A DNA stretch of 64,000 nt from Halichondria panicea (taxonomy: Eukaryota > Porifera > Demospongiae > Suberitida > Halichondriidae), in the NCBI RefSeq assembly GCF_963675165.1, contig NC_087377.1:15558198-15622197 (forward strand). The letters run 5' to 3'. Under the pieces are notes generated by a model. It was given only the letters and a program-made list of their open reading frames with translations. It was not told the DNA's origin and did not search any database. Shown here one piece after another: positions 43,630 to 55,132 of this stretch. Position 1 is the first letter of the stretch. Every line of letters starts with the position of its first letter. The position numbers and the translations under genes were made by a program.

Positions 43630-46494
43630 TTAGCACTTATAAGAGAAGAAATCAACAGTTTGAATATAATCAACTAAATTTGTCTGTCCTCCGGCTACAA
43701 TGACCTCTCCACTAGGAAGTACTGAGCATGTGCAGCAGTATCGTGCAGTAGGCAGGTCTCCCACTTTCACCCACCTCCTGGTGTCAGGCTGGTAGAGGTG
43801 GATCGATGAACTTGGGTTGAATCTGTCGTCCCGTCCACCAACGGCTAATAGTGACCTCCCATTACTGAGAGAAGCTGACCACACGAGTGGTACTTCTTGT
43901 AAGGTTTGCCAGAGAGTGGATGTGTCCAGGTTGGAAAGGGCCTTTGCAATAAGTTCATTGAGGTCGACGTGGTGCACTGTCTTGATTGGCCTCCCAGTGC
44001 GATCCATCCCTCCCATTAGGTAGAGGGTGTTTCCTATGAGAGTTGATTTCAGTCCTGATCGTGGGTTAGGTAGTGACTGAGCAATGTACCATCTTCTTGA
44101 TGCTACGTCCAACACCTCCACAGAGGAGGTACGTCCTTTATCATCACGCCCACCAGCTACAATGATGTGGTTGTTGAAGGAGACAGCTGTTGAGGAATCA
44201 CGAGCAATGTTCATTGGTGGGTACGGGTGAGTCCATTCTACTGATTCAAACACTGCAAGTTGATTGGTGGGTTTGTTGTTTCTTGGATCACGTCCTCCCA
44301 CCAGCACTAGTCGATTAGCGAGTGATGTCATAGCAAAGTGCTTGGCAGTGTACTCCGGTAGTTTGGTCCATTGATCTTGCTCGAGCTTCATCACTGTACA
44401 CATGTCACGATCATCGACTGCACCACCACCACCAACATACACCGTGTCACCAATAACAACACTCTGTACCGAGTAGCCCATCTTGATTGGCATGTCTTTC
44501 CCTCTTCTCCATTTCAGAGTGAGTGGAGGTCTCGACTCTCTGGGAGGGGGACCCTGAATAATGAATGAGTGTAATTAGGATAGTGTCTACTAACAAGCGA
44601 GTGTTAGCAATAATTGCATGCACACTAAATCACTTTCTCTAATTAGCTTAAGAGGCCACACCCACCAGTCTAATAGTACGATTATAAGAGATCAAAGCTT
44701 CTACTATAGCTCTGCAATAATATAATGGTGCATTTCATCTCACCTGTCTCTGCTGTTGAATGATGGCGTCTCTCCTGACCAGCTCAGCATCTTTGTGCTT
44801 AATCTGTTCCCTGTGTGTCTGTGCAGGGGAACGTTGGTGGAAATTTTGTCACAGACGTGAATATCATTAGTGGAAATTCTACAACAGAACGAGAACAAGC
44901 AACAATTTCTGCTAAAGGAAGTACATAATTATAGGCACACTCAAACGGATGTGTAGTTACGGCTTAACACATGAGACAGCATCCATGCATGTTAAGGTAC
45001 AATACTATTGTTGCTGTGGGAATCTCATTATCACACTACATGTAAGCACCTTCTTGACTGGTTGAGTGTCCTTTGACTCCCTCTTTGTTGCTTCCACTGG
45101 GTCTGAGCTTGTTGTGAGGTCAGCATCTAAAAAGTAAAAGAAAATCGATACCAACATGAAATGATTTTTTCTGTTAGAGCTAGGAGTTAGTGGAAACGTA
45201 AAACACATAATTATAATTAACTCACAGATGTCCCTGGCAGATGGTCTCCTCCTCATGTCTTCTTGCAAACAACTGTCGATAAGCTTCCTCAACCTGTGTG
45301 TGTGAGGGATTTGGGCAACATGGAATGATCGATCTTCCACAGATTTGATCATCTTCAGCTTGCAAACAACCTGCATCATAATCGCCCCAAGAGAGAACAC
45401 ATCCAAGCTATTATCGTAATTATCCTTGTCCAATCGAATAGCCTCGAGAGGTAGATACCCCATACGGTGACCAATGGCTGTGAGGGTGTGGCTAAGCTTG
45501 GAGGGATCGTATAGCCGTGACATGCCAAAGTCGGATATCTTTGCGACAGGCACTGATCGTGTAAGCTTCAGCAAGACGTTATCACCACAGAGGTCACGAT
45601 GGATAATCTGCTTGCTGTGAATGTAGGCCAGACCACAAGCCATGTCTTTGGAGAGGCTAATTTCACATTCGCTAGTGAGGGACTCTTCATCAAGGCCGGA
45701 GAAATAGGATCTCAGATTGCAATCCATCAGCTCAACAACGAGGATTGTACCACCTGATTTGGGGTGCTTGGCAGTCGACAAAAACTGAACAACGTTTGGG
45801 TGCTGGAACGACTTGAGAAAATCACTCTCACGATCAATTGCATTGCTAGCTTCTTCGTCTTTGCAGACTGAAATACTTGCCTGCATCTCCATAGCGTCGT
45901 GAAGCAGCACTTTGACTGCACATATCTCGCCCCTGTAGCTGCCTTTGAAGACTGCTCCAAATGCACCTTTACCTAGAGGTTCGTCTAAGAAAACAGTCAA
46001 ATCATCGTTGATCTTCTGGCGGTTTTGGTCAACTGTAGAACATTGTGTGTGTGTGTGTGTGTGTGTGTGTGAGTGTGTGTGTGTGTGTGGGGGGGGTGAA
46101 TATTATAGCAGCTAACGAACTAAGCATTATGACTGTATGATTCCTGTGCTGAACTAGTGCTTACCCTCTGACTTCACATCAGTAGGATTGCTTGCATCAG
46201 TAGACTGTAGATGATCTTTCTCAATGGTCCTGGCTATGTGAACTTCACTCACGATGGGACTTGACAAAGCCTCCACCATCTCTTTCCAGCTTTTCCCTCC
46301 TTCATTAAGCCATTTAATCAAACCCTCACGATAGCAGTCATCAGGATTGTTGCTCCATTCTTTCCCAATGCTGTGGATTGTAGCCTGGGGTACGTCAAGA
46401 ATAAGCAAGATGTTTCGCCACTTAATTCGAGCATCAAACGTGACGAGATACAATCTCTTTAGATCTGCTATTGTGAGATAGTCCGACATCTTCC
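43630..46494 (-). CDS. Gene F: Death-domain / kinase / coiled-coil / Kelch protein (mosaic)
   Basis: Exons: 46494-46165 (Met 46489-46487), 46032-45226 (kinase), 45126-45050 (linker), 44818-44744 (coiled coil) and 44553-43630 (Kelch, stop 43630). All splice sites and phases agree and no stop is seen. The Death exon begins like genes A/C/G (SWKEMVEALSSPIVSEVH) but ends like B/D (RTIEKDHLQSTDASNPTDVK), and the intron that follows is of the B/D type with a long TG run. Kinase motifs AVK, HRDLCGDN and DFG are intact. Kelch blades are complete; the fourth has an extra residue (GMDRTGRPIK). Confidence 0.87.
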
Positions 46495-46619
46495 CTGTAG
46501 AATAATTATGGTTATCAGAATTATGTGATAAAATTATATTTGGGGTCTGCAAACTAAATCATGTACATACAGTAAAAACAGTACTGTCTGCACTTACTGA
46601 TAATAATCCAGAGGCTACA

Positions 46620-46853
46620 GTGCTAGTAGTGCAGTCAGTGCAGTATCTTCCACTCACAGTGCAGTGTAACAGTTCAGTTTGACAGTTGTACAATTACAAG
46701 ACATGCCATTTTTCCTCTGCAGAGTAAACAATATCTTGTCACATGATAAACCACATGGATTCAGTCAGTAAAAAACATCGGCCGTAATCGGATCGCTGGC
46801 TATACCTTAAAGCTCTGAGCAAGTGCTTGTCTGTATTGGTGGAGGCTGAAGAC
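46620..46853. promoter_or_regulatory. Divergent promoter of gene F / leader exon
   Basis: Same layout as unit A, but the E-box is CACATG at 46740-46745 (CACGTG elsewhere). A segment aaaaaacatcggccgtaatcgg is inserted at about 46,769-46,808. The identical insertion is in unit G (63,262), which shows F and G units share a recent ancestor. Confidence 0.5.
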
Positions 46854-46900
46854 ATGAGTCCATGGACAGGGACTACTGAGGAACCTTCATCAAGAACAAG
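46854..46900 (+). CDS. Leader exon, unit of gene F
   Basis: MSPWTGTTEEPSSRTR with donor AG|gtacat. The next recognised exon (47150, bHLH exon 2) is not in phase with it. Confidence 0.4.
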
Positions 46901-47149
46901 GTACATGTTAATATTAATGTGTAGTTAACTTTGGCCTTGTGCATGATGCCGTACCCAGGTAACACACACACACAGTTCGAAGTAACATATAAAAGCTAGC
47001 ACTTAAAAACAAGGTCTCCTAGGACGTTTCGTTTTCGTTCGCTTTCGTATTGGTTAGAATTTGCATGATGGTAACTACCTCCCAAATAACGAACACACAC
47101 ACTCACACACACACACACACACACTTGTTGTTCCCGCCCACTCACGCAG

Positions 47150-47635
47150 GAGATCCACACGCTCACTAGCGATGATGGTTTGCCCTCTGACATGACCTCT
47201 GAGGATGGCTCCACCCTCAACGCTATAGGCCACGCCCTCATCCAGATGCAGCAAGGTGGACAGACCACCCTCTCATCTCAGTTCCTCATCACTAGGAGCA
47301 CCTTATCTGGTTCAGAGTCTGGCCAAAATGGTGAGTAATGGAGGCCAAATTTATCAGTGTGATGATTCCCAAGTGCTTGTACGTACTAATTACATGTAGA
47401 ACCATGAGTATTATTGCTAATGTTTGAGGTTTCTTGGAAGTGGTGTTGGAAAAAGTTATAAATAATAGTCAGTTTTACTATGTTGTTGTGTGTGTTCAGG
47501 TCCTCTGTATGTGATGATCCCACCATCCAGTAGTGCTGAGATACTGCATGCAATGGGTCGACCTATAGCACCCAAGATGAGCGGGATATCAACTATGGAC
47601 TATCACACGGCCGACCCCATCGTTCAAATGCAGTT
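47150..47635 (+). pseudogene. USF-like exons 2-3, relic copy 3 (3' truncated)
   Basis: Exons 47150-47330 and 47500-47635 match 22858-23038 and 23254-23389 with a few substitutions and open frames. About 20 bases after exon 3 the gene stops at the hairpin-bearing element (47,657). The basic region and HLH exons are missing, so it cannot bind DNA as a bHLH. Confidence 0.7.
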
Positions 47636-47656
47636 GTGAGTACACAGTTCATGTGA

Positions 47657-47840
47657 TTGTTTATATTGTGTTACTAAGACAGTGTTATGTTGCTATGCCC
47701 TCGGGATATAAACTAGTTATTACACGTGCACTCGGGATGCATGGAATATATTGCACTCAGCCCTCGGGGCTGGCGCCCTCGTGCTTCAGTGCAATATATT
47801 CCATACATCCCTTGTGCCCGTGTTATAACTATAACATAGC
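47657..47840 (-). mobile_element. Hairpin-bearing element, reverse partial copy
   Basis: Reverse complement of 53,071-53,240. It includes the TATTGCACT ... AGTGCAATA hairpin at about 47,748-47,797 and the gttataactataac end at 47,823. It truncates the USF-like copy. Confidence 0.55.
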
Positions 47841-48206
47841 AATTATAATTATACTCAACAAAGTATATCAGCAATATTATACTGGACCGGATGTGATACG
47901 GGATTAATAATTATAGTATATACAAGTTCCAGCTAGTGTATATATACATGCAGTAATATTATTTTATAGCACATCATGCATACGACTATTCAGTATAATG
48001 GTGTATAATTATTGTACCATTTTGAACTTTGCAGTGCTTCAAAAAACTCCTGAGATCTGTTGGTACTGGTGGTACCTGTGACTCCAAATACTGGCAGTGA
48101 TCCTGACAAAAAGCTTTTCCAGGCATTGGCGGATAGGTGCACACATCTGGCATAGATATTGATGGAATTCGGTCCACAACATACTGTGAACGATGACAAT
48201 AATAAC
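47841..48206. other. Spacer, no gene seen
   Basis: AT-rich spacer between two repeats. Short open frames on the minus strand (48,216-47,986) contain several Cys/His (CTYPPMPG... CQDHCQYLE), but there is no start or splice context; probably a decayed fragment of an element. Confidence 0.25.
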
Positions 48207-48974
48207 TAGTGTTCAAGCTGGCGCTGTGCTAATGCCTCTCGCCATGTTTTTGCTTTCGCTCAAAAGTATTAGAGTGTTATCTATAATGAATTTTATATTA
48301 AAGTTAGCTTATCTATATAAAGTCACTGAGAAGAAAAGACTTATTTACATGCATCTATTGTTGTTATTTATTGTATTATGTGGCTTACCAGGACCTCAAG
48401 AAAGAAGAAAATTGATTCTTCCAGGATCTGTAGTTCAGTGTATATAATATCTAAGAAGAAAAGACCTGTGTACATGCATATTGTTATCTATATTGTTATA
48501 TGGTAGTGTTTTGTGGCTTACCAGGCCCTCAAGACAAAGATGATTCTGCCAGGAGAATCTGGATCTGGATCTTGGATATCACACATGGGGAATGAGCGCG
48601 CATGCGCATTACATCCACAGGAATAATTAAAGGGTGTGTCCAAAGAGATCATTAATGGCTACTGCTAGCTAGCTAGCTGTTTTAACAGATATTTTCTGAG
48701 TATTGTAGCTAACAAAAAGCTAGCGCTTTAGTGCAAGGCTAACTCATATGTTGAATAGAAAGTTTGTGCGGACAGATGATGCTATGAAAGATTCTGAAGA
48801 GACTGAAACAGCCTTCAATGTGAGTCAAACTAGCCATAACTCGAGAAAGAAGCTTTAGTTTGCTAATCCACGAATCAAAATCCAAGAGAACGTGGCTAGA
48901 AGCCTATAGAAGCTGTTAGTTTTCGTCGCATTGCAACCGTTGAGCAGTTATAGCTGGAATACACACACACACAC

Positions 48975-49017
<43 letters not shown>

Positions 49018-49070
49018 CACACACAGTCAGCTTTACCGTATCCCTCGTGCGGCTACGCCTCGAGGCATAA
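48207..49070 (+). mobile_element. Dispersed repeat B, copy 2
   Basis: Matches 25,124-26,098 end to end with indels, including both termini and the subrepeats. It carries (CA)/(CAGA) microsatellite at 48,958-49,026 where copy 1 has (CA)n. Confidence 0.65.
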
Positions 49071-49118
49071 TAATACTGAATGTATGCTGCAGGACTTGGA
49101 TGATAATTTTTGTGCATA

Positions 49119-50795
49119 GCCTCGATCCCAGGCCGAGTTTTCGCTTTTATAACGGTTAGGCGAACAACTGGGCCTGGTACTAGTTGTCTGCGCATGCGTC
49201 AAATTTTCATTGTATATTTGTGGTCGGCAAAAATATTTAATAAATCAATAATAGAAATTTGTACACAGAAAATGCACATACACAAAAGATGCACATAGGG
49301 AGCTGCTTCACAAAGGCCTGGGGAGTTGCCAGTTGTGCTGCAGCACAATTACAGTGACCCAGGGCAACTTCAGGATGAATGAATGCCTTCAAATTACGTT
49401 TCAAAAAGATTTAGCAGGCTGCTGGACTTCTCTGATTCTAGGCCCCAACTCGTAACTCATTGCTTGAGAAAACGTAGATTCTCTTGATGTCTCTGAGCTA
49501 CCCAGCAACGCTCAAATGAGCAGGTCATACTCCAGTCCTGTGTCTGTGAGTATAGGACAATATTAAAAGAAACCAAAGACGGTTAAACCCTTACCTCAAA
49601 CTGTCCAGTCTCGTCCGTTAGTATAGCCAAGAGGAGCACTGTTGGGATAGCTGGATATTAGCCATTGCTCCTGTACAGAGAAGTAGACATTTTAAATACG
49701 TGTAGATCTATACATATTAAATTTCTCGGTTATAGTGTGATTGTCGACGAGCTGATGATGGCAGCACCAAGTTCTCTAGCTCACACTCTTCACTTGATCC
49801 ACCATATTAATGATAAAACTATAGTCTACCTACATTCTTGCCAAACATGAACAAGACTTGATAGCACAGGGGCGGATCCAGAGGTAGTTCGTTGGGTTAC
49901 AAACTACCCTTCCAGCTAGTATATATTAGCTAGCTAGCTAAGTACGTCCTCTCTGCTTAATAAAAGGGTGGGGCTGGTTCTCTTTGCATAATAAAAGGGT
50001 GGGGCTGGTTCTCTCTACATAACAAGAGGGTGGGGCTGGCTACTGCAGCCACATTGATTTGCACCGTGGTCAAGCGATAATATTATTATATCTAGCCATG
50101 AATCCTTGACTCCTGGTGTAAGAAGAGGAAAGTTTCAGGTAAGGGAGAGTGCATGACACTGCATATTGAATGACACTGCATACTTACATGTATAATTGCT
50201 ATAATCATTAATATATTGATGGTCAAGTTCTACAAGTCTATAGCCAAGTCTCCTCTTCACCAGCCACCACCGTCTGTCTTTCCACTGGGGACCACTACTA
50301 TCTCTAGCCTCCAGTCACAACCATCTCTCCTGTGTTTATAAATCAAGAGGGAGAACATGAGGGTTAATTAGTGGGCGTGGTCACAAAAATTTCGGCGCTT
50401 TGCGCGGACAAGAAGTACTGTATAAGAACCCCCCCTTTCTTAAATCCTGGATCCGCCCCTGTAGCATAGCCGGCCATAGGGCCCACACAAAAATATCTGA
50501 CCTTAACAAGCTTGACAAAGCTTTATACCTCTTCCCTTGTTGTTCAGTCTTCAGAATAAGCTTCAGAGAAGAGAAAAGCTTCAGCTAAGAGCCATTCCAA
50601 TCGATTCCAATAATGATAAAACGGGAACTGACTTCTAGTACACGATAGTACATGAATATAAATGTCACGAAAGTGAACGAGAATATCCATTTGTCAGAAT
50701 CTGACAAACGACTGACGCATGCGCAGACAACTAGTACCAGGCCCAGTTGTTCGCCTAACCGTTATAAAAGCGAAAACTCGGCCTGGGATCGAGGC
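49119..50795. mobile_element. TIR element with 83-bp ends and TA target
   Basis: Arms 49119-49201 and 50713-50795 are almost perfect inverted repeats (GCCTCGATCCCAGGCCGAGT inward). TA lies on both sides (49117 and 50796). The core has no recognisable transposase and contains a second, nested element (49867-50461). Tc1/mariner-type non-autonomous element is the likely class. Confidence 0.8.
49867..50461. mobile_element. CAGGGGCG element, copy 1 (nested)
   Basis: 595 bp with ends CAGGGGCGGATCCAG and CTGGATCCGCCCCTG, flanked by TAGCA (49862-49866, 50462-50466). It contains a tandem trio of about 35-bp units (ataaaagggtggggctggtt, 49,960-50,040) and an internal palindrome TTTCGGCGCTTTGCGC near 50,390. 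Inserted inside the larger TIR element, hence younger. Confidence 0.75.
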
Positions 50796-50797
50796 TA

Positions 50798-51690
50798 CTT
50801 CAGTCTGTGCATGCAATGTGGAAAAACAAGTTTCCAAATCCCGTCAGTAACCCACAGAGTGCCACAACCTATATTATAATGATAATAGCAATGTATATTA
50901 TTATTATTATTATGAGTAGAAAAACTTTCCTCTTTTCTTGCAAACAGCAGTGCAGTCAGTTTCACAGTGAGGGTATATATACTGCATGAGCGAATTGTTT
51001 CAATCATTTCCATTGTTTCCTCTCTGTCACTGTCTCGTTTGAAGGTTAGGGAAAAAGTAGGATTGGTTGCTAGTACAAGAAACCTAATTTCATTCTCAAT
51101 CTCTCCATTGTAGAATGCATCTGCTGCAATCTTTTCTGTCATGGCTGAATTAACAAGAAGTAAAATTAATGCGGATGCAAGCCATGTGTATATAATTGAA
51201 TTTATATACATTAATATAATTATAATTATACCATAAAACCTTGGTCCTTGTTGAGAGAATGAGTGTCATTGTATGTTTCACTAAAACCCTGGAAGGAAAC
51301 CCATGAGTGGTTCCTGCGGAGTGATAAAACTTGATAGGAGCAAATGATTGCAATGACCGTTATAATATAATAATACCATATACATATAGCCGAGGGGCTT
51401 AATTTTCACTGTTTTTGAGGGCTATATATATATAATATAGCAGTTAGGTGCAAAGATAGAAAGCGTAACCTGCATGCATATATGGGAGTGATTCCGGTAA
51501 GCATGCAGTCAACCCAAAATTCCGCGCTATATATATATATATAGATACAGTGCATTATACATAATGTACTTACGCAAGGGAGCACTGAAATTCTAGGAGA
51601 GGCCGAGTGAAGAAAACGGTGTCATAAACTTCAATTAAATTTTGCTGGCTCTGATAGAATTCAAACGAATTCTCTCCGGGTAGAGGATAC
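50798..51690. other. AT-rich spacer, no gene seen
   Basis: Contains TAT and ATT runs (50,895-50,910; 51,425-51,440; 51,530-51,540) and isolated open frames up to 138 codons on the minus strand (51,211-50,795) that overlap the TIR of the preceding element and show no domain. No supported exon. Confidence 0.3.
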
Positions 51691-52040
51691 TCTAGATTCT
51701 GACACCCAGTCCAAACTCATTGTGAAGCAAACCAGAGCAAAACGGTCAGCAAGAAGGAAGCGTGTACGACCACCTACAGATCCCTTGGTACAAGCTGCAA
51801 ACAAACTTCAAGGGTGTTTAACAATTACAGCCTTGGAGGATGATCACCAGCCCAAGTCAAAAAGAAAACGCACTAAGATTGACGAGTCAAGGTGCCATGT
51901 ATGTAAAGAATTAACCATTATTTTATAGATGGTCAAGAAGCCAAGTGGGTGGGGTGTGACTTCTGTCCAAGGTGGTTTCATAAGAAATGTATAAAAGGGT
52001 ACGTACTCAAAAGGAAATGGAAATGTTCTTTCAAGCATTG
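51660..52040 (+). pseudogene. Transposase-like C-terminal fragment with PHD-type finger
   Basis: From about 51,662 the frame reads LRVEDTLDSDTQSKLIV, a basic stretch (TRAKRSARRKRVRPP), a nuclear-signal-like KSKRKRTK and CHVC. It stops at TAG 51,926. In the next frame the DNA reads KWVGCDFCPRWFHKKCIKG, the second half of a PHD-like finger (C-x2-C-x2-W-x-H-x2-C). Either a frameshift or a 30-nt intron (gtatgt...ttatag) separates the halves. This arrangement is typical of C-terminal fingers of DDE-type transposon proteins. Assignment tentative. Confidence 0.4.
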
Positions 52041-52565
52041 ACTATTAATAATTCGAAATACGACTGACTATATATAATCTGTTTTGGGTTTTAGCATGCG
52101 CATGTGCATGCATGCATTATGTTGATTTCAACTCTTTTTTCTGGCAGTAAATCATTTAATCACATCATATTATATATTCTCTATTCATGCGATTATCGAT
52201 TGATCGTATAATGAATATAGCAAAGTTAGTGTATTATTATATACATGTAGTGCTAATAATAGTATAAAATATAATTATAGCGTCGTGTATCAATAAATAA
52301 CATGTATATAGGGTGAGGGTTAGGGTTAGTATAATTTATACATGCATGCATAATTATATATACACATGCATGTGTATATATAATTATTTTACTGGTACTT
52401 ATTTACTTATTTTACTGGTACTTATTTTACTGGTACTTATACGTTATGTGCATGCACATATAACGTATATAAGTACCAGTAAAATTCTCTTCTTAGTGCA
52501 TGCATGTCAGTCAGTTGAACAGCTGTATAATATTTTCTTTGCGCTCCTGCATCCAATTAAACCAT

Positions 52566-52916
52566 TGTAAGGAATTTCTCTTTATGTAAGGAACTTTCAG
52601 AACATATACACACATGTGATGCATGCACACCCATGCACATGCATGCATGCATGTATATAATTATACACAATGCGGACACTAATATTTTTATTTGTAAGGA
52701 ATTTCTTCTTATGTAAGGAACTTTCAGGCATACACACATGTGATGCACACCCACGTGTGATACACAATGAATAAAATTGGACACCATAATTTATTTGTAA
52801 GGAATTTCTCCTTATGTAAGGAACTTTCAGGACATACACATGCATGCATGCATGCATATACAACGAAATTGCAACTATAATGTAAGCAATTTCTCCTTAT
52901 GTAAGGAACTGTCAGG

Positions 52917-52951
<35 letters not shown>

Positions 52952-53075
52952 CTGACAGTTATATATATATATATATAGTTATATATATAATAATTATGTA
53001 CATGCATATGCACACCCACATGCATGCATGCATGCATGTATGTGTGATCGGCACACATATTTGTAAGGGATTTAT
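52566..53075. repeat. Degenerate tandem repeat, units of 85-180 bp
   Basis: GTAAGGAATTTCTC followed by TTATGTAAGGAACTTTCAG recurs at 52566, 52693, 52797 and 52882, with a partial copy at 53063. Units are separated by ACATGCATGCATG and (TA)n spacers of variable length, including long TA runs at 52,920-52,985. No coding content. Confidence 0.7.
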
Positions 53076-53375
53076 GTTATAGTTATAACACGGGCACGAG
53101 GGATGTATGGAATATATTGCACTGAAGCACGAGGGCGCCAGCCCCGAGGGCTGAGTGCAATATATGCCATGCAGCCCGAGTGCACATGTTATAACTAGTT
53201 TATATCCCGAGGGCATAGCAACATAACACTGTCCTAGTAACACAATATAAACAGCACAAAAAAAGACAGAGATAACTCTAGACACAGCTCCATCTCTTCT
53301 CTCTTCTAGACGCCAGTATCTGCAGCGTATAAGATTGGCATGACCGACGAATGGCTTGACACAAAATTTTCTTCT
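53071..53375 (+). mobile_element. Hairpin-bearing element, copy 3
   Basis: Matches 7,622-7,920: palindromic gttatagttataac, hairpin TATTGCACT ... AGTGCAATA, then ctctagacacagctccatctc. It ends where block 3 begins (cacaatccattaacctc), so again sits at a block junction. Confidence 0.6.
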
Positions 53376-53529
53376 TCTATCTATGATTGCACAGACACAA
53401 TCCATTAACCTCTCATTGGATAGTACTGTCCCTATTCCTGTGTTGTACACTACTGTCTATTTAATTGTAGATTGTGTTATTTATGTTTATGTGATCAATT
53501 TCCTGAACCAATTTTCCCTCCCCCCACAG

Positions 53530-53739
53530 TCTCGTGCATGGACAAAGATGATGTGTACAGTTTTGGAGTGCTTGCTTGAGAAGTGGTGAATGCCAGATTT
53601 CCTGAAGCTGCTGTATTTCTTGTTCTGCTATCAAGTATGGAAGGTGTATGGCGGGAGCTCCACCCACTCATCACCTCAGGACAGACCCTCCATGGACACT
53701 GTGTTACACCACATCAAACAATTGGACTCTGAGTCTTAG
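53530..53739 (+). pseudogene. Kinase C-lobe exon fragment, block 3 (extra nonsense)
   Basis: Same fragment as 3362-3571 with an additional TGA at 53577-53579 where blocks 1 and 2 have TGT (VLA-stop for VLACEVV). The shared frameshift before RPSM is also present. Confidence 0.6.
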
Positions 53740-53896
53740 TATTGGTGCATGAGTGTGTTATTATTAATTTGTGTAAAGAGATTTAATAATTATTCTTGCA
53801 AACAAAGTGGGGGAGGGGCTGCTCAAGATGAGGGGGTGTTGCATATGGGGTCAGAGATCAGAAAGCCATGTGGACTCATACTAGATATCATGCAAG

Positions 53897-54068
53897 ATGA
53901 AGGCAGCCTTGATAGCAGCCACGGTCCTCACACTCGTGTCTGCTCCCTTCATAAAGCCAGCTCTCTGGGGAAGCTGAACCTACCAGTGGTTTTACTTCCC
54001 TATGTCCCCTCCAGCACTGGAGTCAAGGTCAACTTCACTCTGAGCTCCCCTCAAGGTTGCTTCTTTTG
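53897..54068 (+). pseudogene. NUP210-like first exon, block 3 (2-nt frameshift)
   Basis: As in block 2: ACACTCGTGTCTGC carries the two extra bases that shift the signal peptide out of frame. It ends TTTTG|gtcagt. Downstream intron has a long (CA)n tract at about 54,290-54,355 not seen in other blocks. Confidence 0.5.
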
Positions 54069-54303
54069 GTCAGTGTACCTACTGTGTGTGTGTAGGGGAG
54101 GGGGGGATACTGGTGTAAGCTGTGATCCTGAGTTACAGTCAATAGTTAATTAAGCTTGGTGCAAAGATTTAGGCCTAAAAACAATTTTAACGTGGCTTAA
54201 TATTGCTCGGTGAATTCCAGCGTCCAATAATTATTATATAATTATAGTGCAATAAAAATAATTAATGATTACGTATAATTATTATGCCACACACACACAC
54301 TCC

Positions 54304-54334
<31 letters not shown>

Positions 54335-54478
54335 TCCCACCCACACACACACACACGTACACAGGTTGAGCATTAAACCGGACATAGTGTCAGATATCTA
54401 ACCATGCAGCTAGCATACTTGTAGTGATACATGTGTGTCTCTCCCTTGCCCTAACCACACCCCCTCACACACGTGCAG

Positions 54479-55132
54479 GTGTTGGCAAGTCCACCCTCCT
54501 CCGCTCTATGGCGTGTCATGAGCTGCGTCTACCAGCTGGTGTGAGTGTACTACACGTGGAGCAAGAGGTCACCGGGGACAACACACTAGCACTGGATAGT
54601 GTACTCGAGTGTGACACTGAGAGAGTGCAGCTGCTCGCTAGAGAGTGGGAGCTACTGCATGGCCTCAGGGGACAAGAACACAGCAGCAGGCAGGTCTGTA
54701 TACTAGGGGTGGGGGGAGGTGTTTTAAGTACAGTAAAATTACAATAATGAATTTTATTACCAAATTTGTGTCCGGCTATAATTATGGTTACCAGTGTGTA
54801 GGTGTCCTAGTGTGTAGTGTACTGTGTGTTTGACTGCTAGTCAGCATTCGTATGATTATGGTTTGTGTGTATATTTTCAGTAGTTATTTTCAGTACTTTA
54901 TTTACCTTTCATCTGTCCCTCTCTCTGTATGTGTAGCGCTTCTGATGAGCTGGCTGAGGTATACCTGGAGATAGACGCTGATGAAGCACCAGCAAGGTAA
55001 CTGTACCCAGTAGATCAAGTACCATCTTACACACTGTGCTCACTCACTCACAGAGCTGGCTGTATTCTGGCTGGTCTGGGGTTCACTCCACAGAAGAATG
55101 AGATTTTATCTAGCTAAGACACTATTTGCAAG
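54479..55132 (+). pseudogene. ABCF3/GCN20-like fragment, block 3
   Basis: Exons 54479-54693, 54937-54996 and 55054-55132. Walker A GVGKSTLL intact; one Gly to Trp change (AREWELL). The second exon lacks nine bases (in frame, EVYLEIDADEAP). The third has the two extra bases and TAA as in block 2, so blocks 2 and 3 are closer to each other here. Confidence 0.6.

Noticed and set aside
48896-49195. ORF with Cys-Val-Ser repeats over the CAGA microsatellite
   Set aside because: Translation of a simple repeat crossing two different elements.
52313-52330. GGGTTAGGGTTAG, telomere-like
   Set aside because: Only about two units; no longer array, so no evidence for an interstitial telomere.
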